Positions 6,796 through 13,628 of a stretch of DNA of 19,714 bases are shown in pieces. The DNA comes from UBA9988 sp964574105 (GTDB lineage: Bacteria > Patescibacteriota > Minisyncoccia > Phycocordibacterales > UBA9988): positions 1 through 19,714 of the forward strand of contig CAZNKH010000010.1 of NCBI GenBank assembly GCA_964574105.1, read 5' to 3'. The translations under genes were made by a program, and so were the position numbers. Below the pieces are notes generated by a model. That model saw nothing but the letters and a program-made list of their open reading frames with translations, did no database searches and had not been told where the DNA came from. Numbering within the stretch: the first letter of the stretch is position 1; every line of letters starts with the position of its first letter.

Positions 6796-8160
6796 ATGTC
6801 ACAGAGCACGCTACACTTTCTTGGCGGTACCGAGTCCGTAACGGGCTCAAATTTTTTATTACAGATTGATGATGGGACACAGATTCTTATTGATTGTGGG
6901 ATGTTTCAGGGAACTAAAGTCTCTGAGGATGAGAACCAAAAAGCGTTCCCTTTTAACCCTAAGGAGGTGACAGCACTCTTTGTTACTCATGCGCACATTG
7001 ACCACATCGGTCGCATTGGGAAATTGGTCCGAGACGGATTTACAGGGAAGATTTACTCCACCCCCCCAACAAAGGATCTCGCCGAGTTTATGCTCATTGA
7101 CTCGCTCGGCGTTCTCTCCAAAGAATCTCACAGAGATGGTACTCCGCTCATTTATAGCGAGGATGATGTAAGAAAAGCGATGAACCTGTGGGAGGTGGTA
7201 CCTTACCATCAGCCGGTACAAGTAGGTGTAGCAAGCTGTGTGTATCGAGACGCGGGGCATATACTCGGGTCGGGTATGGTTGAAATAACGATTAACAAGA
7301 AGAAAATCATCTTTACCGGAGACCTCGGTAACTCTCCCTCGCCGCTCCTCCCTGATACTGAACGAGTAACGGATGCGAACTATCTGGTAATGGAGAGCGT
7401 GTATGGAGATCGAGTGCATGAAGGTAAGGAGGAGCGGCGTGATCGGCTTGAGGATATTATTGAAGAAACAATGCGCGCAGGAGGGACGCTGATGATCCCT
7501 GCCTTCTCACTCGAGCGAACGCAGGAGCTTCTCTACGAAATTGAAAATATGATGGAGCACTCACGCATTCCACTTACGCCCGTCTTTCTTGATTCTCCAC
7601 TTGCAATTAAAGTGACAGAAGTCTATAAGAGATATAAAGAGTACTTTAATGCAGATGCGCGAAAGATCATTCGCGACGGTGATGGCGTTTTTCGCTTCCC
7701 ACAGCTGATTATGACCGATACTACCGCACAGTCTAAACGCATCTATGAGGCATCTGATAAAAAAATTATTATTGCTGGATCAGGAATGAGTAATGGCGGA
7801 CGCATTCTCCATCACGAGAAACGCTACCTCCCTGATCCAAAGAGCACTCTTCTTCTCATTGGCTATCAAGCGCCGGGAAGCTTGGGGCGTGTTCTGCAGG
7901 ATGGTGCAAAAAATGTCACAATTATAGGCGAGCACATCCCCGTTCATGCGCGGGTAGTAACTATCTCTGGATACTCAGCTCATAAAGACTCTAATGGATT
8001 GTTGGATTTTGTTGCACAGACAGCCGATACGGTGCAAAAAGTGTTTGTAGTGATGGGAGAACCAAAATCTTCTCTCACACTTGTGCAACGGATCCGTGAT
8101 TATCTTGGGGTGAATGCTGTTGCTCCTGCGGCGGGGGAAACAACAGAATTGGAATTTTAG
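6796..8160 (+). CDS. Metallo-beta-lactamase / beta-CASP ribonuclease
   Basis: The protein (454 residues) has the CPSF73/YSH1-like architecture: a zinc-dependent metallo-beta-lactamase core with HAHIDH at residues 65-70, His155 in DAGHILGSG and Asp176 in FTGDLG, then a beta-CASP domain (LMIPAFSLERTQELLYEI, SGMSNGGRILHH) and a C-terminal RMMBL segment with VTISGYSAHKD. These residues support RNA endo- or exonuclease activity on single-stranded RNA in the cytoplasm. It differs from RNase J, which is longer and has an extra C-terminal domain. TATACT at 6784-6789 lies 6 bases before the ATG, so its mRNA is predicted to begin at the start codon itself. An SLOG-family gene follows after 13 bases. 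Confidence 0.9.
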   Translation: MSQSTLHFLGGTESVTGSNFLLQIDDGTQILIDCGMFQGTKVSEDENQKAFPFNPKEVTALFVTHAHIDHIGRIGKLVRDGFTGKIYSTPPTKDLAEFMLIDSLGVLSKESHRDGTPLIYSEDDVRKAMNLWEVVPYHQPVQVGVASCVYRDAGHILGSGMVEITINKKKIIFTGDLGNSPSPLLPDTERVTDANYLVMESVYGDRVHEGKEERRDRLEDIIEETMRAGGTLMIPAFSLERTQELLYEIENMMEHSRIPLTPVFLDSPLAIKVTEVYKRYKEYFNADARKIIRDGDGVFRFPQLIMTDTTAQSKRIYEASDKKIIIAGSGMSNGGRILHHEKRYLPDPKSTLLLIGYQAPGSLGRVLQDGAKNVTIIGEHIPVHARVVTISGYSAHKDSNGLLDFVAQTADTVQKVFVVMGEPKSSLTLVQRIRDYLGVNAVAPAAGETTELEF

Positions 8161-8161
8161 T

Positions 8162-8167
8162 TATGCT
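8162..8167 (+). promoter_or_regulatory. -10 box of the SLOG gene, predicted leaderless start
   Basis: TATGCT lies 6 bases before the ATG at 8174, the same spacing as in the upstream RNase gene, and overlaps the end of that gene's stop region. It decides the choice of 8174 as start. Confidence 0.5.
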
Positions 8168-8173
8168 ACACTC

Positions 8174-8806
8174 ATGACTATGAATACTGAACGACATGCG
8201 CATCTAAAGCCAAAAATCTGTGTCTCTGGGGCCGCAGAGACAGGACACTGTGGAGAGACAGTTTTAGAAAAGACAAAGGAACTCGGGCGTGAGATAGCGC
8301 GTCAAGGCGCAACGCTCGTGACAGGTGCAACCACCGGCCTGCCGTTCTGGGCAACGATGGGCGCAAAGGAGGAGGGTGGTGTGAGTCTCGGACTCTCTCC
8401 CGCGGCAACCGAGTACGAGCATGTGAATGATTACGGACTCCCCTTGGAGTATATGGATTTGATTATCTACACTGGCTTTGGGTACTCGGGACGAAATTTA
8501 CTCCTTACCCGATCCTCGGACGCAGTGATTGTTGGTTGTGGACGCATTGGGACGATTAATGAATTTACCATTGCTTTTGAGGATGGTAAACCGGTGGGAG
8601 TCCTGGAGGGGGAATGGGAGACAGATGAAGTCATAAAAAATATTATTGAAAAAGGGCATCGTGATAATCCTAAAGTGGTCTATGACAGTGACCCTAAAAT
8701 GCTGGTCGAGAAAGTGCTTGAGCTCGTAGCGCAGGATAAGTTAGATGGCTACCGCGTCTACAAAAACCCCGACAAAGGCGGTGAGGGAAGAAAGCGAGTA
8801 ATGTAA
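8174..8806 (+). CDS. SLOG/Rossmann-fold protein (TIGR00725/LOG-like)
   Basis: This is a 210-residue single-domain protein of the broad SLOG (DprA/Smf/LOG-related) superfamily. It opens with KICVSGAAETGHCG, the first strand and nucleotide-binding turn, followed by QGATLVTGATTGLPFWATMGAKEEGG, and carries a GRIGTINEFTIAF motif equivalent to the family's GGxGTxxE. LOG proteins release cytokinin-type bases from nucleotides, while SLOG domains more widely bind nucleotides; which applies here cannot be told. I chose the ATG at 8174; 8180 is an alternative, and an extension to 8114 would overlap the RNase gene. TATGCT at 8162-8167 sits 6 bases ahead of 8174, so a leaderless transcript is likely. It ends 3 bases from the convergent rplT stop. 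Confidence 0.75.
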   Translation: MTMNTERHAHLKPKICVSGAAETGHCGETVLEKTKELGREIARQGATLVTGATTGLPFWATMGAKEEGGVSLGLSPAATEYEHVNDYGLPLEYMDLIIYTGFGYSGRNLLLTRSSDAVIVGCGRIGTINEFTIAFEDGKPVGVLEGEWETDEVIKNIIEKGHRDNPKVVYDSDPKMLVEKVLELVAQDKLDGYRVYKNPDKGGEGRKRVM

Positions 8807-8809
8807 GAT

Positions 8810-9154
8810 TTAGAAAACCTCTTTGACGAGTGTCTCAAATACCTCGGGTTCGTTCTGTGCGAGCTCGGCGAGCATTTTGCGATCAAGGTCACTCCCTTTC
8901 TTTTTGAGTGCGCCCATAAACTTTGAATAGGAGTAGCCAAGGGGTTTTACTGCGGCACCAATCTGTATTTGCCAGAGGCGACGAAAATCTCCTTTCTTGT
9001 CCTTACGGTGGTCAAATGAGTATCGTCCAGCGTGAAGGAGTCCCTCACGAGCTTGGCGCTTCTTCGTGCTTCTACCAAAGCGGAAACCCGATGTAGCTTT
9101 GAGTACATTGCGGCGGCGCTTAATTGCTGAGACTCCTCGTTTAACGCGTGGCAT
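8810..9154 (-). CDS. rplT: 50S ribosomal protein L20
   Basis: L20 (114 residues) is an early-binding 23S rRNA assembly protein. MPRVKRGVSAIKRRRNVLKATSGFRFGRSTKKRQAREGLLHAGRY is the standard long basic N-terminal helix, and the C-terminal globular part (LWQIQIGAAVKPLGYSYSKFMGALKK) is intact. It is third in the infC-rpmI-rplT order, 4 bases after rpmI. In several bacteria L20 represses this operon through its leader or an internal site; no such site was recognised here. Its stop faces the SLOG gene stop across 3 bases with no hairpin terminator visible between them. Confidence 0.96.
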   Translation of the reverse strand: MPRVKRGVSAIKRRRNVLKATSGFRFGRSTKKRQAREGLLHAGRYSFDHRKDKKGDFRRLWQIQIGAAVKPLGYSYSKFMGALKKKGSDLDRKMLAELAQNEPEVFETLVKEVF

Positions 9155-9158
9155 AATA

Positions 9159-9341
9159 TTACTGTTGCATAAACTTAGAAATATCCTTCGGCTTCATCAA
9201 GAATTCCGCACAGCGTTTCTGATTTATCTGCTTACTGCGTGGAGCTTTGGCATTAAAATGATTTTGGCCGGGCTTGCGCGCCAAAAGCTTACCTGTGGGG
9301 GTAGTTCGGAGACGCTTACGGTATGATTTGTTTACTTTCAT
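9159..9341 (-). CDS. rpmI: 50S ribosomal protein L35
   Basis: This 60-residue basic large-subunit protein is recognised by KSYRKRLRTTPTGKLLARKPGQNHFNAKAP, a variant of the usual L35 KTKRAAAKRFKxTGxGKxKR region, and by its place between infC and rplT. The normal length is 60-66 residues. It starts 6 bases after the infC stop; no Shine-Dalgarno sequence is evident, so coupling to infC is likely. Confidence 0.92.
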   Translation of the reverse strand: MKVNKSYRKRLRTTPTGKLLARKPGQNHFNAKAPRSKQINQKRCAEFLMKPKDISKFMQQ

Positions 9342-9347
9342 TGTTGT

Positions 9348-9857
9348 TTACTTGCGCTCAATGATGAGCGACATGCCTTTAGGGCTCTTTTTAGGCTCGT
9401 CGGCAATCTTATACTCCACTGTGAGTAATTGCAAGATGCGCTCAACACGACCCTTTAAGAACTCAGGGTTTAAGTACTTTGCCCGTCCGGGGAGAAAGAG
9501 GTCAACCTTGACTCTATGCCCCTCAACGAGGAACTCAGAGACTTTTTTTGCCTTCAATTCAAGGTCGTGTTCTCCAGTGCCTATTTTAATTTGGATGTTT
9601 TTGGTCTCGGTTCGATGAGCATTTGCCCTAGCCTGCGAGGCCTTCTTATTCTCCAAATACTGGAACTTGCCAAAGTCCATAATCTTGGCAACCGGCGGCA
9701 TTGCATTTGGGGAAATCTCTATAAGATCGAGCCCCTGCTCCTCAGCTGCTGCAAGTGCTCGTGCAAATGGCAAAACACCAAGGTTTTCGCCTTTGGCGCC
9801 GATGACACGGAGCTCTTGGGCGCGTATCTCCTGATTGATGCGTGTGCGGTTACTCAA
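9348..9857 (-). CDS. infC: Translation initiation factor IF-3, non-AUG start
   Basis: IF-3 (169 residues from the chosen start) binds the 30S subunit, prevents premature joining with 50S and proofreads the initiation codon. The N-terminal domain shows INQEIRAQELRVIGAKGENLGVLPFARAL and LDLIEISPNAMPPVAKIMDFGKFQY; the linker and C-terminal domain contain ETKNIQIKIGTGEHDLELKAKKVSEFL and GRVERILQLL. There is no ATG near the expected N-terminus. TTG at 9857 gives a normal IF-3 start; in-frame ATC at 9863 and an ATT further upstream are alternatives. Rare initiation codons at infC are known to allow IF-3 to limit its own synthesis, which fits here as inference. First gene of infC-rpmI-rplT; divergent from smpB. 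Confidence 0.93.
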   Translation of the reverse strand: MSNRTRINQEIRAQELRVIGAKGENLGVLPFARALAAAEEQGLDLIEISPNAMPPVAKIMDFGKFQYLENKKASQARANAHRTETKNIQIKIGTGEHDLELKAKKVSEFLVEGHRVKVDLFLPGRAKYLNPEFLKGRVERILQLLTVEYKIADEPKKSPKGMSLIIERK

Positions 9858-9955
9858 GTGGATGCTCTTAAAAAAGAACCCTGTAATACTAACCTTTTTT
9901 CAATCCCGCGTCAAATCCTTGTCACTTCGGCTCTCTGTCGTGTTACCATTATACT

Positions 9956-10396
9956 ATGGCACTTGCAGATAACAGTAAGGCTCGGTTCAACTACGAAATA
10001 ATCAAGACCTTTGAAGCGGGGATTGAGCTCTTTGGCTTTGAAGTTAAGGCAATTAAGGCAGGAAAGGGAGTATTGCTCGGAAGCCATGTGATTGTGCGAG
10101 GGGGTGAGGCTTTCTTGGTGGGGGCGAGCATTGCTCCTTATCAAGTGGGGAACACTCCTGATAACTACGAACCGGAGCGCGTACGCAAACTGTTGTTGAC
10201 GAAGAAGGAGATTGGAGAACTAGAGAGTGCAGATGCATCAAAAGGATTGACGATGATAGCACTTTCAGTGTATAATAAGGGACAACGGATTAAGATAGAG
10301 ATTGGTATTGCGCGAGGGAAGCGGAAGTACGATAAGCGCGAGTCAATCAAAAAGCGCGACATTGAACGAGAGTTGGGGAGGACTTTGAAAAGATAA
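9956..10396 (+). CDS. smpB: SsrA-binding protein SmpB
   Basis: SmpB (146 residues) binds the tRNA-like domain of tmRNA and delivers it to stalled ribosomes for rescue and tagging. The start MALADNSKARFNYEI, the central FEAGIELFGFEVKAIKAGKG and the AYIAPY-equivalent GASIAPYQVGN match the beta-barrel core; the C-terminal tail KRKYDKRESIKKRDIERELGRTLKR is the basic helix that fills the empty mRNA channel. TATACT abuts the ATG and TACCAT (9944-9949) lies 6 bases before it; the latter, with a TTGTCA at 9919-9924, would give a leaderless mRNA. Its RNA partner is encoded 31 bases downstream, which is strong support for the call. Confidence 0.97.
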   Translation: MALADNSKARFNYEIIKTFEAGIELFGFEVKAIKAGKGVLLGSHVIVRGGEAFLVGASIAPYQVGNTPDNYEPERVRKLLLTKKEIGELESADASKGLTMIALSVYNKGQRIKIEIGIARGKRKYDKRESIKKRDIERELGRTLKR

Positions 10397-10427
10397 TTCG
10401 AACATTTGTCAGAGGTAAATGTTTTAG

Positions 10428-10823
10428 GGGGATGATCGGCATAGACAGTGGGTATGTGTTATGTGTGCGAGTCGACCTTCTATAGCAGGTCGTTAATACT
10501 GTTATAGACCAGATAAGTGCCAACTCATCTGTAAACGGTGGGAGTGTGGCTTCTCCATACTTCACACCCGCATTCGCGTTAGCGTAATGCCGCTCGTGTT
10601 CCAGAGTATCTTTGCTCGGATCGCAGAGTGTCATATCTCAAAGATCGGTGCCCTAAGATGATTGAGTAGGGTACTTATACAAACAATCTAGGATTTCGCG
10701 CGATTTTGTCTGTCTCTTACGCGCGGATCTGAATACCGCCGGCAAGCGGTTAAGACAGTCTAGACTCCGTAGACGCACATAATGACCTCTCATTGCACGC
10801 GGGTTCGATTCCCGCCATCTCCA
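10428..10823 (+). ncRNA. ssrA: Transfer-messenger RNA (tmRNA)
   Basis: The tRNA-like ends pair as an acceptor stem: GGGGATG at 10428-10434 with CATCTCC at 10816-10822, A discriminator at 10823, CCA not fully encoded. The T arm is GCGGGTTCGATTCCCGC (10799-10815). Helix 2 is supported by TTATGTG (10459-10465) with CACATAA (10776-10782) and GAGTC (10469-10473) with GACTC (10763-10767). A pseudoknot-type stem CGACCT/AGGTCG follows. The tag frame starts at the GCC resume codon (10519) and runs 22 codons to TAA (10585-10587), beginning ANSSVNGG and ending FALA. Adjacent smpB confirms the identity. GATAAT at 10392-10397 is a possible -10 box, with a short leader to be removed by RNase P. Confidence 0.95.
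10519..10587 (+). other. tmRNA tag-peptide reading frame
   Basis: The GCC resume codon is preceded by ATAAGT, similar to the stretch that positions the resume codon in E. coli tmRNA. The frame encodes 22 residues starting Ala-Asn and ending Ala-Leu-Ala before TAA. The final ALA resembles the usual LAA or ALA proteolysis signal. The tag is about twice as long as the 10-residue E. coli tag. Confidence 0.85.
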
Positions 10824-10830
10824 CCCGTTT

Positions 10831-11514
10831 TTATACTTTCGCAAATTGCTTACCGTTCAAAAATTCTTTGATGATAACGCGTAAGATTTCTATTCCCGTT
10901 TTAAGCGGCTTCATTTTACGGACGCCACCGATGCGCGCAGGTTCGTCAGCACCAATATCGGTAACGCGCAGTCTTGCCTTTGCAAATTGAATACACTGTT
11001 GCGCTGTCCACGAGAGTCCTTTCGTATTGAGCTGTACATAGTTGTACGCAGAGCGTCGGTATGCACGGTAGCCAACCAGCGCATCAGTATAGTGTGCGCG
11101 GAAGAGAATGTTAATGAGTGTTGTAAAAACCCAATTTCCTATACGGGTTATTGCGTCATCATCTTCACTTCTTGCGCCATCGCAGTACCGTGATGCAATG
11201 ACCATATCGTAGCCCTCTTCAATCTTTTTCAGTAAGTCAGGTATTTTTTCCGGTAAAGAACTGCCGTCAGGGCAGAATTCAATAATAATATCCGCGTCAG
11301 TTGCCTCTATGGCCTCCATAAACGCAGCTCCATAGCCTCGAGTCTTCTGATTAAGTACTCTGATTCCTTGTTCCGTGCAGTACTCTACTGTCCCGTCGGT
11401 TGAATTGAGGTCAACAACAATAATCTCATCCAATGGGATGCGCTTTAAGCGGGGAATGATGACTCGCAGAGCGTCTATCTCATTTATGGTGGGTGCAATG
11501 AGCGCCACTTTCAT
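10831..11514 (-). CDS. Family 2 glycosyltransferase (DPM1-like)
   Basis: This 227-residue GT-A fold protein begins MKVALIAPTINEIDAL, the standard GT2 first strand, followed by EIIVVDLNSTDGT (the usual DDxSxDGT with the first acid kept as VVDLN) and GYGAAFMEAIEATDADIIIEFCPDGSSLPEKIPDLL. The metal-site motif of polyprenyl-phosphate sugar transferases, normally DADxxHxP, reads EFCPDGSSLP here, so metal binding may differ. SRYCDGARSEDDD and TDALVGYRAYRR fit the later part of the domain. No membrane helices are seen, so it is probably a soluble enzyme that transfers sugar to a lipid or cell-surface acceptor; the substrate is unknown. It diverges from a radical SAM gene and ends 7 bases from the tmRNA. 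Confidence 0.85.
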   Translation of the reverse strand: MKVALIAPTINEIDALRVIIPRLKRIPLDEIIVVDLNSTDGTVEYCTEQGIRVLNQKTRGYGAAFMEAIEATDADIIIEFCPDGSSLPEKIPDLLKKIEEGYDMVIASRYCDGARSEDDDAITRIGNWVFTTLINILFRAHYTDALVGYRAYRRSAYNYVQLNTKGLSWTAQQCIQFAKARLRVTDIGADEPARIGGVRKMKPLKTGIEILRVIIKEFLNGKQFAKV

Positions 11515-11586
11515 AATCTATTGACTTTTTTTTAAAAATGAGGCACCTTGTAAACAGACTATGGATCTTTAAAAACTCTAGTATAC

Positions 11587-11591
11587 AGGAG
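11587..11591 (+). promoter_or_regulatory. Shine-Dalgarno site of the radical SAM gene
   Basis: AGGAG lies 10 bases before the ATG at 11602. It stands out because most other genes in the window lack such a site. Confidence 0.6.
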
Positions 11592-11601
11592 AATAATACG
11601 A

Positions 11602-13554
11602 ATGACTACACGACACTCTGTGCTTCTAGTGCAAGTGAATTATCACTACGGCGATAATGTTTTTATTCCGTACTCGATCGGATCCTTACAGGCGTACGCA
11701 GAGACTTTTGCAGAGGTGCGAGAGCATTTTCACTTCTTGCGGCCTCTCTTTTTGAGACACGCTCCATCTGAGGTACTCTCTACACTGGAGCGTCCGGCAA
11801 TTGCTTGCTTCTCCTCGTACCTGTGGAATTGGGAGTACAACAAAACCCTCGCACAGGCTATTCGTGCATCATTTCCGGACTGTCTTATCGTGTTTGGCGG
11901 AACACAGGTTCCCAACGCGTCTGAAAACTTCTTTGTTGAACATCCCTATGTAGATATCTTGGTGCATCACGAGGGAGAATCTGCATTTGTTTCAATCCTC
12001 CAACAGTTCATTTCTTCTCAAGATTACACAAGTATATCGGGTCTAAGTGTGCAAGTTGAAGGTACGCGGACATACAAAACAGCTCCCGCAGAGCGAATCA
12101 GAGATCTCTCTCAATTGCCGTCGCCGTACCTATCCGGAGTCTTTGATTTTCTTCTTGACCAACCGTTCATCTTAAACGCAAGTCAAGAGACTAATCGTGG
12201 CTGTCCCTACTCATGTACATTTTGTGATTGGGGTGGAAACACTTACGACAAAATCTTCCCGATGACGGAAGAGAGGATTCTTGCGGAGTTTGAGTGGTTT
12301 GGGAGACATAAGGTCGGATACCTTTTCAACTGCGATGCTAACTATGGTATTCTGCCACGAGACTATGTACTTACTGAAAAGATGATTGAAATACGCGAGA
12401 AGCACGATGGGTGTCCGCACAAATTTAGGATGTGTACTGCGAAGAACAGTAACAATAAGATCTTTGCAATAGCAAAGATCTTGAATGATGCAGGAATGAG
12501 TAAGGGTGCAACCCTCTCGTTTCAGAGTATGGATCCAACGACACTTCGTGTGGTAAAACGCAGTAACATCAACATTGATATATTTTCTGAACTTATGGGT
12601 CGTTATCGCGATGCTGGGATTCCTACCTACACAGAGCTGATTATGGGGATGCCAGGAGAAACTTATGAGTCCTCAAAAGAGGGAATAGATATCTTACTTG
12701 AGGGTCAGGATGATGCAGTGAATCTGTATGTGTACATTTGTAGTGTTCTCTCCAACTCTGAAATGAGTGACCCCCTGTATGTGAAGCTCCATGAGATTAA
12801 GTCAGTGCGGATGCCCATACTCCTTGCTCACAGCACTCCAGAACCGGAATCCTTACCCGAGTATCAGAGTGTTGTTGTTGAGACAGCATCAATGTCTACA
12901 GAGGATTGGCAGCGAACTTACCTCTTCTACTGGGCGATCCAAGCTTTCCATTGCCTTGGACTTCTCCAACATATTGCCATCGTATTCCATCGGCAGTATG
13001 GTGTCAGTTACAGTGACTTTTACGAGGAGTTAATTGAATACTTCTCTAAACGAGGATGCTCCTTTCTTGGCGGACATATTGCGCTCGTGAGAAGCATAGT
13101 GAAAAAGGCAGTGGAGAGTGGTGAACGACTTGATTTGGTCTTGCCAGAGTTTGGAGAGATTTGTTGGCCTCTTGAGGAGGCAAGCTTTCTCTCTATTATT
13201 GCCAATAAAAAGACCTTCTACGATGAGATTGAGCGTTTTCTTCGGATACTTAGCAAGCATTGGAATCTCTCTATACCTTCGGATCTTATTACTGACCTGG
13301 TCTATTACCAATCAGCGCTCGTGAAAGATCCTTTCAGTAGGGAGTCTCTATTTTCATTGAACTATAATCTTCCTGCCTACTTTTCTTCATTGAATAGCTC
13401 ACAAGAAGAGCTGCTCCCTCTGCGTACTTATGTACGCATTTGTCCAGATGAGTGTTTCAATGGAGACCTTGAGTCCTTTGCCAGAAATGTTGTCTGGTAT
13501 GGGAGGAAGGGTGGCCGATTCCACTATACTCCAGAGTTGCAGAACCGATACTAG
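11602..13554 (+). CDS. B12-binding-type radical SAM protein, function unknown
   Basis: The 650-residue protein has an N-terminal Rossmann-like cobalamin-binding-type region (residues 5-150, with IVFGGTQVPN near 96-105 and DILVHHEGESAFVSIL near 118-133). A radical SAM core follows, whose cluster ligands are C201, C205 and C208 in NRGCPYSCTFCDWGG. GMPGET and the FQSMDP strand belong to the barrel. The classic DxHxxG cobalamin ligand motif is not visible, so B12 may be bound without a protein ligand or not at all. About 250 C-terminal residues have no recognised domain. Relatives include methylases and methylthiotransferases acting on lipids or natural products. A good Shine-Dalgarno AGGAG (11587-11591) precedes the ATG by 10 bases, unlike most genes here. 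A terminator follows. Confidence 0.82.
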   Translation: MTTRHSVLLVQVNYHYGDNVFIPYSIGSLQAYAETFAEVREHFHFLRPLFLRHAPSEVLSTLERPAIACFSSYLWNWEYNKTLAQAIRASFPDCLIVFGGTQVPNASENFFVEHPYVDILVHHEGESAFVSILQQFISSQDYTSISGLSVQVEGTRTYKTAPAERIRDLSQLPSPYLSGVFDFLLDQPFILNASQETNRGCPYSCTFCDWGGNTYDKIFPMTEERILAEFEWFGRHKVGYLFNCDANYGILPRDYVLTEKMIEIREKHDGCPHKFRMCTAKNSNNKIFAIAKILNDAGMSKGATLSFQSMDPTTLRVVKRSNINIDIFSELMGRYRDAGIPTYTELIMGMPGETYESSKEGIDILLEGQDDAVNLYVYICSVLSNSEMSDPLYVKLHEIKSVRMPILLAHSTPEPESLPEYQSVVVETASMSTEDWQRTYLFYWAIQAFHCLGLLQHIAIVFHRQYGVSYSDFYEELIEYFSKRGCSFLGGHIALVRSIVKKAVESGERLDLVLPEFGEICWPLEEASFLSIIANKKTFYDEIERFLRILSKHWNLSIPSDLITDLVYYQSALVKDPFSRESLFSLNYNLPAYFSSLNSSQEELLPLRTYVRICPDECFNGDLESFARNVVWYGRKGGRFHYTPELQNRY

Positions 13555-13569
13555 AGCAGTTTATTTCTC

Positions 13570-13602
13570 ACCCCGTTACCTAGTGAACGGGGTTTCTTTT
13601 TT
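13570..13602 (+). terminator. Intrinsic terminator after the radical SAM gene
   Basis: A perfect 8-bp stem ACCCCGTT/AACGGGGT (13570-13577 with 13586-13593) around an 8-base loop is followed by TTCTTTTTT. It separates the radical SAM gene from ftsH. Confidence 0.88.
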
Positions 13603-13614
13603 GGCTCTTTTCGC

Positions 13615-13620
13615 TATACT
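13615..13620 (+). promoter_or_regulatory. -10 box of ftsH, predicted near-leaderless start
   Basis: TATACT lies 8 bases before the ftsH ATG at 13629 and just downstream of the terminator. The predicted transcription start is within one or two bases of the start codon. No clear -35 box is seen. Confidence 0.5.
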
Positions 13621-13628
13621 ATGTTCCC

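Noticed and set aside
6859..7419. Minus-strand frame of 186 codons
   Set aside because: It is opposite the metallo-beta-lactamase domain with its intact HAHIDH motif, and has no recognisable features.
9274..10001. Plus-strand frames of 114 and 161 codons opposite infC
   Set aside because: They are shadows of infC-rpmI, which have clear family similarity on the minus strand.
10653..10844. Minus-strand frame of 63 codons with a GWRWRESNPR stretch
   Set aside because: It is the antisense of the tmRNA 3' domain; this peptide pattern is a well-known artefact of tRNA-like sequences.
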